A stretch of 64,000 nt of DNA. Source: Solea solea (Eukaryota; Chordata; Actinopteri; Pleuronectiformes; Soleidae). Below, piece after piece: positions 12,191 through 30,949 of this stretch (within the stretch, counting starts at the first letter, position 1; every line of letters starts with the position of its first letter). The stretch lies in contig NC_081136.1 in assembly GCF_958295425.1 (NCBI RefSeq), positions 18,978,890 through 19,042,889 of the forward strand, written 5' to 3'. A model generated the notes under the pieces. It had not been told where the DNA came from and ran no database searches. It saw only the letters and a list, made by a program, of their open reading frames with translations. The position numbers and the translations under genes were made by a program.

Positions 12191-12760
12191 CAGGATTCCA
12201 CTGAATGCGCATGTGTCTCAGTTGCATCGGAAGTGATTTGCAACCATTTTAGTCAATGTATCAGCTTCCACTGATTACATTTGCATCATGTACTGGCTGC
12301 ATCGTTGATTCTGCAGTCCGTCACTTATGCAGAGAATAGGCCAGAGTTCTATTTTTGCTGGACAACGGACCACAACGTTTCAATACAGCAGAATTTAGCA
12401 CGAGTGGGACCGGAAGTCAAACACTGATACAACATTAAAGCTTCTGGTTTATTTTTAGATAAAACCATGGTATTTCACTTAACTACATCTATCAACACTC
12501 TTGCAAATCCATTGCTCCCTTCTCATTCTCCAGTCAGTCGGTGAAACATCTGTTTCTTTGTGTTTACAGGACATACTGTATATAGTTTTAGAAACAGAAA
12601 TCCCTGTCTCACTGTTCCAGTTTTCCTGCCGTGCCGCACAGCGGAAAGAGCTGTGAACGCATCCAGTGGGTATTGACGGATCGAGCACGAGCATCTGCGC
12701 AGGAACAGTGCAACGCAGATGCAATGTTGATACAACGCAATACACATTCAGTGGAATCTC
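12191..12760. mobile_element. Non-autonomous DNA transposon with ~15-bp inverted ends
   Basis: The left end reads CAGGATTCCACTGAATG and the right end, reverse-complemented, CAGAGATTCCACTGAATG. These are imperfect terminal inverted repeats about 570 bp apart. Flanking 8-mers (CCTTACCC and GGTTAACC) agree at only five positions, so a hAT target duplication is suggested but not proved. The interior matches 8730-9075. There is no transposase frame. Confidence 0.55.
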
Positions 12761-12769
12761 TGGGTTAAC

Positions 12770-13331
12770 CTTACAACATTATTTTTTTTTGCTTTTGTCA
12801 AGAGTTTGTTTTAGTAAATGTTTAAATCCATCAATATAATTTTGTTTTAATTGCATTCAGTTTGAGACAATGATCCCGCTTCTCCATATCAAAATGCAAC
12901 ATACTTCATACTTAAATTTTGTATCTTTTACTTGAATACCCTGTTTTTTGACTTGGATCATTACAAAGGTCAGTAGGTATAGAGGTACGACAAATAAAAT
13001 AAGATGCCCTTTTAAAATAAGCCATCAACATTATTTTATTTTTAGTTTATGACAGCTCTATTAAACATATCATGTTTGCCATAATATGTTTCCACTACAG
13101 CCAAAACATGAAGCATACTCCACATGTTTTAATCTGTGCAAGGTTCCTGTCATTTTGTGTTACATGTATAGTATACAATGTTTGGAGACAGTTGTCTCCC
13201 ACCTGTCATTTTAAAGGCTGTGTATGTTTTGTAATGTATGGTTGTCATAGTGACAGGATTAGCTTGAATGTACTGTAATGGATAGGGGGCAGCGCTCTCT
13301 CACTCTCTCTCTCTGTTTGTGAGTGTGTGCG

Positions 13332-13364
<33 letters not shown>

Positions 13365-13780
13365 CACAAGTGAATGTGTGTGTTTACTATTTCTAAATAG
13401 CTCTCTTCCAATTGTACATAAATAATTTTGGCTATGTCACCTTCTTTTGTCCCTCATGCATGCACTTCATTCTCACACACAATCACTATGAAAATCTGGA
13501 ACAAAAAAAAGAACAGTTGATTGATTCTCTTGCCTGTTGTGAGTTCTACAGAGATCTTGGGCATGAAATAATGGTGGTCATGCATTAGAATTACTGTAAA
13601 CATGCACCTGAATCACTTATTCACAGACCTAAAATTGTTGGATTTGCTATACTAATATTGGATATTCATTAGAGATCATACCATGTACAAACCATATACA
13701 GTTTATATATAAGTATATAATTATCAGCATTACCTACCACAAACAACGACATGAGTTATTTTTTGTTGTGCAGAAATCAA
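12770..13780. other. Non-coding stretch with (GT)n tract
   Basis: A GT/GC-GT microsatellite lies at about 13320-13365. The rest is AT-rich with no gene signal. Any upstream non-coding exon or proximal promoter of ache could lie here but none is evident. Confidence 0.4.
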
Positions 13781-13804
13781 GTATGAGGACAGTGACACAG
13801 TGGT

Positions 13805-14014
13805 GGGGTATGCAGTTGGAGAGACAGATTAGGAGTAGAGGTAGTGAAAGTGGATGAGTTTAAATACCTGAGGTCAACCATTCAAAGCAATGGACAGTTG
13901 ACAGTGTTTGGGGTGATATGTGACAGAAGGATAGCAGAAAAGTGAAAGTTAAGGTCTACAATTTGGAAGTGAGGCCAGCCATGATATATGGCTTGGAGAC
14001 AGTGGTATTGTCTA
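13805..14014 (+). mobile_element. RTE-type LINE fragment (3' part of reverse transcriptase ORF)
   Basis: Broken frames encode V-D-E-F-K-Y-L-R-S-T, G-V-I-C-D-R-R-I-A and R-P-A-M-I-Y-G-L-E-T-V. These are consecutive blocks from the region after the RT palm domain of fish RTE-like LINEs, with short deletions between them. The last block recurs at the start of the RTE copy at 60.07 kb. The fragment stops about 33 bp before the acceptor of the first coding exon of ache. Confidence 0.6.
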
Positions 14015-14046
14015 TCACTCCCCTGTCCATCTCTGATTGTCTGTAG

Positions 14047-21883
<7,837 letters not shown>

Positions 21884-22160
21884 GGGATGAGAGAATAACT
21901 GTGAGGGGGGAGTTCAAACAAATTATGTTCAGTTTTCTCCATAGCCCCTTATTACATGTTAATTCCTTTATTTTATTTTGAATATTCTGTGTTTTACTCA
22001 CAAATACAGGCATTACAGAATGTTATTTATATTATTTATACTATTTATGTTTGTATATTTCTCTGAATTTGTGTGTCTTAGAAAGTAATGGGCTATGGAG
22101 GAAATGTTTTATCTGCATGAAGGAATATTAACTGTATCAAAGGGTTTTCATTACCTCGGC

Positions 22161-22192
<32 letters not shown>

Positions 22193-22800
22193 TCTGTTTG
22201 TCAGGTTGAACTTATCTTAACTTCTCAACAGGCCTGTGACACTGTTCTACTGCTGTTTTACAATCATGTGCTGTAAAAGCAGTTTTCTCTTTTGAAGATT
22301 CCTTTTTTTTTCTTTCTAGAATTTTTAACGTCATTTTTGTCTCATGCATCTGTTACGGTACCTTTAATCTTATTCTTATATGACCACCATTTCCATATTC
22401 AAGTATATATATATGCATCACAAATCTAAAGTGAGTCAGTGTGTTTAAAAGTATGTAAAAGTTTAGAGAATACAGGGTCAACTGAGCTAGGTCTTCAGAA
22501 AATCTGAAAATTGTGTAAAATGTCAATCACTATCCATTATTATTAATCATTTATAATCTGATGCTACCATAAGTACAATTTTGCAATTTGGTGATTAATA
22601 CCTCTCACATTGTATATTCTTCTATAATGATCCTTTTCTTACTTAATTGGGAAGCATATTATTTCACAGATGAGTTTCTTTAATGCTGGGCTGTTGCCAA
22701 CTATGATGTTATGTTGGATTGTGAAACCAGGGCAGAGACGATATTGTTAAATGAAATTTAAAAAAGAACCACAGTGTGACTTCAATTAAATAAATATATT
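21884..22800 (+). other. ache: Probable ache 3' UTR and polyadenylation signal
   Basis: AT-rich sequence follows the stop, including a (TG)n tract at about 22160-22189. The clearest AATAAA lies at 22789-22794, about 900 bp after the stop. Other A/T-rich variants exist, so the true 3' end is uncertain. Confidence 0.4.
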
Positions 22801-22934
22801 GTTTAGGCCTTAGTATATAACTATTATTAATTTGAAGTCAACAAATCAACAACTCACTAAAGAACCCAGTTTTTCTGGGTGAATTTTGGAGAGGTCCATA
22901 ACAGAATAAAACAGCATTTAGACTTAAAACTACG

Positions 22935-23125
22935 GAAGCGTATTGCTGCCACAAGTACAAAAAAGTGGGGTGCTCAGTATTACGTTATAACGAGAAAACA
23001 TCACGTTATTTCGAGATAAGATTGTTTTCTCGTTATAACGAGAAACTATCACGTTATAACAAGAAAACAATCTTATCTCGAAATAATGTGATAGTTTTTT
23101 GTATGTGTGGCAGCAATACGCTTTT
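22935..23125. mobile_element. Foldback MITE-like palindromic element (~190 bp)
   Basis: The ends AGCGTATTGCTGCCAC and GTGGCAGCAATACGCT are perfect inverted repeats of 16 bp, extended by imperfect pairing (ACAAAAAA / TTTTTTGT). The interior is itself palindromic: TTTCTCGTTATAACGAGAAA plus two inverted AAGATTGTTTTCT-type blocks. It has no coding capacity. A GGTGGCAGCAATCAC string recurs at 62694 inside the BEL LTR candidate. Confidence 0.7.
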
Positions 23126-23339
23126 GTATAAAACAAACTCATTTAGGTTAGTCACTGAATAAATAATACATTACTTTTGTTATTCACTATGTAATATCAC
23201 TATCTAACTCTACTTTTAAGTCTAATCACATGACCTTTGTCTTTATAACATGTAAGCCACAGCCATGTTTGGGAGCAACACTGAATAGCTGTGTGACGAT
23301 GTGTGTGTCTGTGCCATGTACTCTGTCTGTCTGTTCATT

Positions 23340-23750
23340 CTGGTCCCACAGCTACACATGTTGTGAAGAGGAATTAACCTTCCTTTTTCTTCACCTCCAT
23401 CTTTTACCACCAACTACCACTACTGTCCTTTTTTCCTTCACCTTTTTAATCCTCATCTCCACTTTATCTTCATCTCTAATCATCACCCACTCTCTTGTCT
23501 TCTCTACAGTCTTCCATTCATCCATTTGTCTTCTCATTTTTTTCGTTTTCTTTTTACCTCATATCTTATTCCTTACCCCCTCTCCCATGTTTTTCTCTTA
23601 ACACTTGACCAAACCTCTCCTCCTCCTTGTGTCTCATTTCCTTGCTCATCCATCATTCAGCTGCATCAATTTCCCCCTTCCTCCCACCTCCTCCTGTGCC
23701 ATGTCCTTACCCCCTCTCCCATCTCGGTCTGTACTCTGGCTTTCTCGTTA
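23340..23750. repeat. Pyrimidine-rich tract
   Basis: About 400 bases very rich in C and T on the + strand, with long T/C runs and TCTCC, CTCCTCC units. Frames across it (for example 23230-23601) are low-complexity Ser/Leu/Phe artefacts. Confidence 0.7.
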
Positions 23751-23759
23751 GTCTAATGG

Positions 23760-25630
23760 AGGCAAAGTAATTCACTCAGCAGCAGGATAATGTGACAGTG
23801 CACTGGCTCAGCCTCTGGCCTGCCAACCAGTGCACAATGGATGGATGAAAAATAGAATGGAAAGTGCAGAGTAACAAGCAAGGAGAAGCAAGGAGACAGA
23901 AAATGAAAGGGGGGACAGGGGAAGTGGATGAGGCAGAGAGATGGGTGGTGACATGAAGGAACGACAAAAGGATAGAAATCCGGCATTATATAACATTTTG
24001 ACCTTGGAAGCTTTCTGGTAACAAAAACAAACATGCACATGTGTAGATACAACCCCGAACAAAAAATGTGGTGAAGAAAACACTGACCTTGTCAATCAAA
24101 AAAAATTCCATTTATTGGGGGTCCAATGTTGCCAAACATTACTGACGGCAAATTATGACAAAACATCCACTTCCTAAGATAAAATATTTACAACAGATAC
24201 ACACTGTGTTGATACATGCTATTGTCATATTTACGCAAAATCTGTTCTCCCCTGTTGTGTTTCAAGAATGAGATACTTAACTTATCATCTTGTGAGACAT
24301 TGAGGCACATGTTGCAGGCACTGTAAAGCTATGCATTAAAGTTGAAGAAAAATAGACTGTGTCAGGACTGTAGTAGCTCTCTATCCATACATTAACAGTG
24401 GAATGTGTATCATTTGTCTTGTCTGCGTCCATCACCATTAATATCACTGTATGTGTTTGTGTGTGTGCATGTGCTGTCAAACTCTTATTTTTATTTGAAC
24501 TCTGGAAGGGGAAATTGATCATTGGCTAATGGCTAACCCAGCAAAGTGTCTCTTTTGGCATGTAACTCCCATTTATGGACTGGAGTATTGTAGTCTAGCT
24601 TTAAAAATAACTAAATAGGAATTAAGGCTTGTACCTGATATATAAATAAGTGAAGAGTGCATGTGTGACAGGCTGTATGAGCTGCAGCTCCTCTCATCCA
24701 ATGGGAGACCCTGCTTCAAAGTCCCATACCTTTCCTTACCTCATCAAATCCTTGTGCATGTCCCAGAGCTGACTGTCCCTTGTATATCCAGCCAAACGTG
24801 GACTGTTATTTCCTGTGAAAATTTGTACTTTTTAATGAAACTGTTATAAGTTATATATCTTTCATGTTAGGTACGTTCAATGTTAGCAATAACGTAAATG
24901 CATCGTTAAAGGAATATATTTGATATTTAAATCCAGAGAAAATACAACATGATAAAACAACTACGGTGGGTAGAGGCTGTCTTTTTTAAAAGCAATATTA
25001 TTGACATCATAAATCAAACATGCGTGCCATAAATCTTTGTTTTCTGTCCTCTGCCTCATTGTTGTTTCTTTCAGTTATTAGTACTGTAAGTGATGAAGTA
25101 TGGCTCTGTATCATGAATGCTGATCTGGTTAAGGCAACAGAAATAAAGACAATTTGCTGCTTAGTAGTTTTCTGTGTAATTGTACTAAGAAAAGAAGGAT
25201 GGTAAATAAAATGTGCTAATTATTACACTATGAATGGTTGTAATAAATGTTTTCTAATGGTCTTTAATAAAAATCTTAACTAAATTTCCACATTACATAT
25301 TCAAAATGTCCACACAGTATTTTTTTTTGATAAGATAAAATAAAAACAAGGACTGTCCAAGGACTCAGTAAATTTAATTCTGAGAAAATTTCAAATGAGC
25401 TACTTTTTCATTTTACTTCCAAATATTTTTGAACCACTAATTTTATTTAAGTGAAATTTCATGTCAATACTTTTTATCTCTGTAATCGGTAAACTGTTAC
25501 AGAGCCCAAGGGACACAGGAAAATGGAAAATAAAATCAACCCATGTGCTCTTTCATTGACTGACAGTGAGTTCATGCTGCCACCTAGTGCCTTTTTTGTA
25601 CTGTTGTCTGTTGCTGTTATCTATCTACTA
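23760..25630. other. Non-coding stretch, nothing recognised
   Basis: Mostly AT-rich, with a purine-rich patch at 23870-23950 and short GT runs near 24450. No coding or repeat signal was recognised. Confidence 0.4.
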
Positions 25631-25631
25631 C

Positions 25632-25863
25632 AGTGGCGATTTTGGTCTGGAAATTCTGGTGGGGCCAAGCAGGAAAATCTTATAATGCAATCCAGAAATA
25701 CCACATATTACTCTACCCTCACAACAAAAACACAGTAGCAAGTGAGAGAGGGGACCACAGCACCTTTGACACAAAATTACAGCTGAATAATGCCATCACA
25801 CAAACAATGCCAATATGATGACATATATTATCATATAAATGGCACCACCAAATGGCAGAGTTC
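25632..25863 (+). mobile_element. Older DNA-element fragment hosting the 25.9-kb L1
   Basis: Begins CAGTGGCGATTTTGGTCTGG..GGTGGGGC, a CAG-start terminus similar to other hAT-type ends in the window. The L1 at 25879-28830 sits 3' of it, and the host sequence resumes after 28841. The far end could not be placed. Confidence 0.35.
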
Positions 25864-26025
25864 AAAATCTCACAATATGGGGGCGCTCGTGAGCAGTGAT
25901 GGAGTAAGACGTGCTCGTTTGAGCTCCGTGTTTCTCACCACATATCTTTAAACTGAAACTCTGCACCTCAGCGCTTTTGCAACATTTTGATGTGTGAGTT
26001 GTTAAAAGCTTGATTTCAACTCAAG

Positions 26026-26367
26026 ATGCCAAGAAAGGAGGAAGGCCAAAGTCACAAGTCGACAACTTGCCAAGGCAGCGACGCCATATTGGCTGCTATT
26101 GCTAAGCAGGGCACTGAACTTTCTAAAGTTTGTGGTCTTGTGGATGACTTGAAAAAATCTATGGAAGGGCGACTCGACTCCATTGAAGAATGCCTATCTA
26201 ATCTGCAAAAAGATCACCGGGAGGTGCGACAGCGTTTTGGCGACATTGACGAAGGCTTAACATCCGCTGACGCTTGCATCACTGAAGAAGAAGCTGAAAG
26301 ATGTCGGGGCAGAGTGCTCATTCGCTTCCCAGCAAAGCTCTGTCAGCACATTCAACTTGGCGGCTGA
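26026..26367 (+). pseudogene. L1 ORF1 remnant
   Basis: A 113-codon frame starts M-P-R-K-E-E and has a charged coiled-coil segment (about residues 35-85), as in the trimerising part of L1 ORF1p. It then jumps to R-V-L-I-R-F-P-A-K-L, resembling the far C-terminus (compare L-F-P-A-K-L-R-I in the 52-kb copy). The RRM core is deleted. Confidence 0.6.
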
Positions 26368-26899
26368 TGCTGAACGGTTTGCTAGTTCGTTAATCTATTA
26401 ACATATGTCCCATTGTTTGGCACAGCTGTCAGTATGGTCCAAGTTTATGTTTACTGATTCATATTTTTGAAATTGTTCACTGTCATGTTTACATATCTTT
26501 CCATGTTGGTGCAGTGCCTTTTTTATCTTCTACAGCTGTGTATTATGATGACAGGTTAGTCGTACAACCTTCATAAGTTCTGTTTATATAAGTATTTCCA
26601 CATAATTATTAATTTTTTACCTTTTATAAATTCCTTGGTTCTTTGTACACACTTAAGACACCTTTACTCCTTTCGTTGCTATTATCTCGCACTTTAATAA
26701 TCACTTTTTTACTAATTGGTGCGTTATATATACTATATAATTATATAATTATATAATTTGTGGAGATCACAGTGGTTGAGGAGGATAATTCTTTTTTCTT
26801 CTATAAGGGTTCTATTGCCCAGCAGCCTTCCAGAAGTTTTTGGGTTTTACCGCTTGGTAAGCGGCACTAGTGGGGAATTATGTGTATGTCTTTGTATCT

Positions 26900-28577
26900 T
26901 TTTGTATTTTCCATCACCTTCACGTCCTGGAATTGCAGAGGTATGGGTAAAGCTTTAAAAAGGGGGAAGGTCTTCTCACAACTAAAATCCATTTCTTCTG
27001 ACATTGTTTTTTAGCAGGAGACCCATGTTTGTCCTTCTGATCAGAGACGATTAAGATCACAGTGGATATCGAATGTTTATCCATCTACATTCTCTTCTAA
27101 GGCTAGAGGGGTTGCCATCCTCGTTCGCAATACTGTTCCATTTGTGTTTACATCCATGACGGCGGATCCAGGTGGGAGATTTGTTCTCGTAGTAGGCAGA
27201 GTTCAATTTACATAATTCCCACCTGTTTAGATATTTCCAAATAAGGAACTTTGTCAGGCAGTCGTTTCCACATTTTGAGCTTCTTCCAAAACAACATAGC
27301 TTTTATCAAATTCTGAACAGGTCTCCCACCTCAAAAAACTTAAAGGTGACATCGAATGCTTGTATCGCACATATATGTTAGTTATGTAGGTCTACTTACA
27401 TATATTAACTTGTTTTCATGGTTATAAACCTCGTAGTCGCTGCAAGCGAGCCGATCAAAATATTTCCTCACTGACGCTCTCGTCAGCCGCCCTGTTTCAG
27501 ACCAAAATCACACCCCCAGAACGTGGACTGTTTTGTGATTGGCCAGCCAACGAGAGCTCCCCCTCTGGCACGGTGGATGCTCTGCATCTCAGCAGCTACA
27601 ACGAGGGTAGTTCTTCTTCTTCTGCGGTTGAATGTATGCAACCTGATGTGCCCGGACTAGTGCCCGCACCAGGAGGTGCTACGGTGGTGAGGATTTCTGA
27701 TGACATCATCAACATACGGAAGTGCCGATCCGCTTCGCAGAGCCCAGGAAAACAATAAAACCCTATTTTCTCAGCAGTGGCTGAACTTTTTGTTCTGAAA
27801 CTTTAGGGTTTCATAAACGAGGTAATGACGCAGATACACACACAAACGCAACGTTAATTGGAGCTTCCGGTCTATGTCGCCTTTAATTTCTTTGCTCGTT
27901 GACGTGTTTTATGTGGCAACCCCATCTTTGCATCTTAAAGAATTGTGGGAATCGGACCTCGGTGAGAATATTTCTGATGACTTGTGGGCGAAGGCGTTGT
28001 CTAGGATCAAACTCTGCTCTATAAACGCCAGACTTCAGCTCATTCAATTTAAAGTGACTCACAGGTTGCACTACTCTAAAACCAGACTCAATAGAATCTT
28101 TCCTTCCGTTTCCTCCTTATGTGACAGATGTTCAAACAGCAGCGGAACTTTGGATCATTTGTTCTTGTCCTGCTCCAAACATACTACATTTTGGCATGAG
28201 GTCTTTATTTTTTTTACAGGATCATACCAAACAGATCTTGTTCCGAGTGGTACCTTGGTTGTTTTGGGGTGTTCTGATTCCTTCTTAAAACTGTCTCGTG
28301 ATAGTCAGCAGGCTCTTGCTTTTTGTTTAGTTGGTCATCTTGGGCAAATGGAAGTCTCCCTCTCCACCCTGCTTTAAGAAATGGCTTAATGATATGGTTT
28401 CCCTTTTGTATCTTGAGGAAATTAGATACTCTCTTAGCAACTCTTACGACAAATTTATTAAGATCTGGGGGCCTTTTCTGGATTCTATTAAAAAGGACAC
28501 CGTCTGACACAATAGAACTAATTTCCAAGAGGATTGATGTGGACTCTATGACCTTTCTCGCACTGTCGAACTACTGA
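26900..28577 (+). pseudogene. L1 ORF2 remnants (endonuclease start and C-terminal zinc knuckle)
   Basis: Near 26910-27215 the frame T-S-W-N-C-R-G-M-G-K..Q-E-T-H-V-C..G-V-A-I-L-V-R is the start of the APE-type endonuclease, with stop codons and frame changes. After the MITE, 27910-28360 encodes the ORF2 tail with I-Q-F-K-V-T-H-R and the C-x2-C-x(n)-H-x-C cluster (C-D-R-C-S..H-L-F-L-S-C). The RT palm with its Y-A-D-D box is absent. Confidence 0.75.
27344..27882. mobile_element. TTAA-flanked MITE, copy 1 (inside the L1)
   Basis: The element is bounded by TTAA at 27340-27343 and 27883-27886 and by perfect 9-bp ends AGGTGACAT..ATGTCGCCT (one G:T-type difference counted). TTAA duplication is the signature of piggyBac-type transposition. 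It shares about 85-90 percent by eye with 43175-43795 but lacks an internal stretch of about 75 bp present there. Open frames (for example 27573-27758) are the same in both copies but short and without a domain. Confidence 0.8.
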
Positions 28578-28841
28578 ATTGTAATTTGTGATCTGACTTG
28601 TATACAGTTTTTTTTTTCTCTTTTCCTTGTATGCTGGCATTATATTTTTCTTTTATTTTTATTTGTTGATTTATTTATTTACTTTTATTTTTTTTGTGTG
28701 TTTTTGTCATTTATCTTGTCTCGTTTTTTCTGTGAGTTTGGGGAGGGAATGGGGGGTGTTGTTTATTTTGTGTCTTTTATTCTTGTCTAAAAATTTAAAA
28801 ATGTAAATAAAATTTACAAAAAAAAAAAAATCTCACAATAT

Positions 28842-29285
28842 CAAATATTCAAGATTGAAACAAGAACATGACAACAATAACAACAATGCACGACTCATGG
28901 CATGAACCGCGCACACCCCATATGCAAAGCCACCACACACCCCCCCACACGTATCGCCAGTTACGCATTACAGAAATTCCTCTATAATTCAAACAATATG
29001 TAAACTACACTATCAATTTCAAGTTAGAATAAAAATAAATTAGACTGACCACTAACTTCTTGTTCCCGCTAGACCGCTAGACAGCCCTTGACCCAGTGGA
29101 GGTGGTGGGAGAGAGAAGAATGCCCCGCAAGAGTCTCGCTGTCTCAAGCTTCGAAGCAGACAGCACTAGTTGTGTAAACACACAAACCCCCTTGAGAGAT
29201 TAGTTGGTGAATACATTACAGACCTGTAAATTACTCAGGTTGTTTTTTTATGGTGCTAAATTGTACCGGTATGTGCAGTAAAAAC
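28842..29285. other. Non-coding stretch after the L1
   Basis: Contains C/A-rich low-complexity sequence near 28920-28950 (CACACCCC runs). It may be the continuation of the older host element at 25632-25863. No gene was seen. Confidence 0.4.
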
Positions 29286-29289
29286 AAGG

Positions 29290-30031
29290 AAAGGACAAGC
29301 AGTAAGTTCCTCTCGTCCAGAAAATCCAGGAAGCTGGACTGACGCTTAACCCGGCCAAGTGTGAGTGGGCCCGACACAAAACTCGGTACCTGGGATACCA
29401 GTTGGGAAGAGGCCATGGACCAAGAATGAGGTGCGGTCCTTTCTGGGTCTGGTAGGGTGGTACAGACGATTTGTTCCCCAGTTCTCCACCATCGATACCC
29501 CACTCACAGCTTCCTGTAACCTGGTCAGAGGAGTGCCAATCTGCCTTTGACTGTCTGAAAAATCGTCTTTGTTCCTCGCCAGTTCTCAAAAATCCAGACT
29601 TCAGCAGGAGATTCCTGGTCCAAGTGTATGCCTCAGCAGTGGGCCTTGGAGCAGTGCTGGCCCAGGGGGATACCGGTAAAGAGAATCCAGTCCTGTACTT
29701 GAGCCGCAAGCTCCAGCCACGCGAGACGAGATACTCCACAGTGGAGAAAGAGGGTCTGGCCATTAAGTGGGCGTTGGAGAGCCTGCGCTATTACTTATAG
29801 GGACGAGAGTTTGACCTGGAGATGGACCATCGGGCTCTCACCTGGATCAACTCTATGAAGGACCACAACAGTCGCCTCACAAGATGGTACATCTCACTGC
29901 AACCATTCAAGTTTACCATCCGGCACAGGACAGGCAAGACTAATGTGGTGGCAGACTATCTCTCCAGATTGCCGCACATCATCAATCCCCGGGAGGAGGA
30001 GGATGATGTGACGGAGCGGCCCTGTCACTGA
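29290..30031 (+). pseudogene. Ty3/gypsy-type RT-RNase H fragment
   Basis: Successive frames encode L-T-L-N-P-A-K-C-E-W and L-G-L-V-G-W-Y-R-R-F-V-P-Q-F, the end of the RT domain. Then come V-Y-A-S-A-V-G-L-G-A-V-L-A-Q and Y-S-T-V-E-K-E-G-L-A-I-K-W-A-L, which is the RNase H. The end is D-H-R-A-L-T-W-I, then G-K-T-N-V-V-A-D-Y-L-S-R. A deletion near 29400 and a frame change near 29535 break it, and a TAG at 29798-29800 interrupts it. The frame closes at 30029-30031 and no integrase follows, which fits Gmr1-like elements, where the integrase precedes RT. Confidence 0.75.
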
Positions 30032-30033
30032 GT

Positions 30034-30726
30034 GAGGGCAGTTTGCGCGCACATACACACGCCACACACATACACGCCACACACATACGCAACATGCCAA
30101 ACAATTCCCCGTCCCGTTCCGCTTCTCTGCATCCGACACAAACACAACCTTAATCTATTCCCCACAGTTCCATAGCGAGGGTGTACACTCGTTAGCGACA
30201 CCCCCACAAACACACATTCACCGCACTTGCATGCACACTCACCAGAGACACTGATGTTTCCCCCGCCCCAAACAGGGGCGTAGCTATCTGGGTGGATAAA
30301 TAGGGCTCTTGGCAGGAAAGTGACCACCTAACTGAGGTGGCTAATTAGAGAGTATTTTGTGCAACGCCCAGTGGGAGGGGCATAACAGTTATAAGGCAAC
30401 CATTTTGAGCCTGTTCAGGTGGGAGAGAGTTGATGACATGTGGTGCAGTGTAGGTCAAACCAAGAAAGAATATTACTGTTTTTTTTTTTTGTTGTTTGCT
30501 GGAGTCAGAGACGGTGCAGGAATTAAAGAGGAACTCACAGCACAGTTCAGCACAGAAAACTCTGTAAATAGCTTGGGTTAATTTTGTTTGTTTGTTGTTT
30601 GTACTTTGTAAATATCATTGGTTCTTTGGGGGCACAGTGAGAATAAACTTCTTTTGAATGTAACAACTCGAGACAGATAAATACCATGTGTTTCTTTCAA
30701 GACAGTGAGTCTTCACTTTGTAACAG
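30034..30726 (+). repeat. Candidate 3' LTR of the gypsy-type element
   Basis: Directly after the RNase H stop the sequence starts TGAGGGCAGTTTG. It contains CA-rich repeats and an AATAAA at about 30642-30647, and could end at GTAACA (about 30665 or 30726). A polyadenylation signal near the end and the TG..CA form are LTR-like. With no second copy in the window the boundaries are guesses. Confidence 0.4.
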
Positions 30727-30949
30727 GCCTGAGTGTTGCTTTGTGAATGCTCCTCTTGTACAAGATTAAACCCTTGTTTGGATTTTGAGCTGACTCCGAT
30801 CTCCTTTCTCCAGATCTAAATTATTTTAACAAAACTTCTTCACATCAGCGGACCTGAAGACCTTGCAAGGCGGAGGTAAGAAAAAAAATCCTCCTAAATA
30901 GACCACCACAGGGCTCTTAAAGCTCCGTTTGGTCAGGGAGGCCAGGTCC

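Larger units (their letters stand above)
25879..28830 (+). mobile_element. L1-type LINE, internally deleted, with target duplications
   Basis: Flanked by the direct repeat AAAATCTCACAATAT at 25864-25878 and 28827-28841. It starts with a G-rich GGGGGCGCTC and ends in a poly-A of about 13. It holds an ORF1 remnant (26026-26367), the start of ORF2 (endonuclease, about 26900-27215) and the C-terminal zinc-finger region of ORF2 (about 27890-28577). The RT domain is missing. A TTAA-flanked MITE (27344-27882) lies within it. Without the MITE it is 2.4 kb, against 5-6 kb for intact relatives. Confidence 0.85.

Noticed and set aside
23230..23756. Open frames of 76-123 codons
   Set aside because: Caused by the pyrimidine-rich tract; composition is not protein-like.
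29248..29763. 171-codon minus-strand frame
   Set aside because: Antisense shadow of the gypsy RT-RNase H region, which has clear motifs on the + strand.
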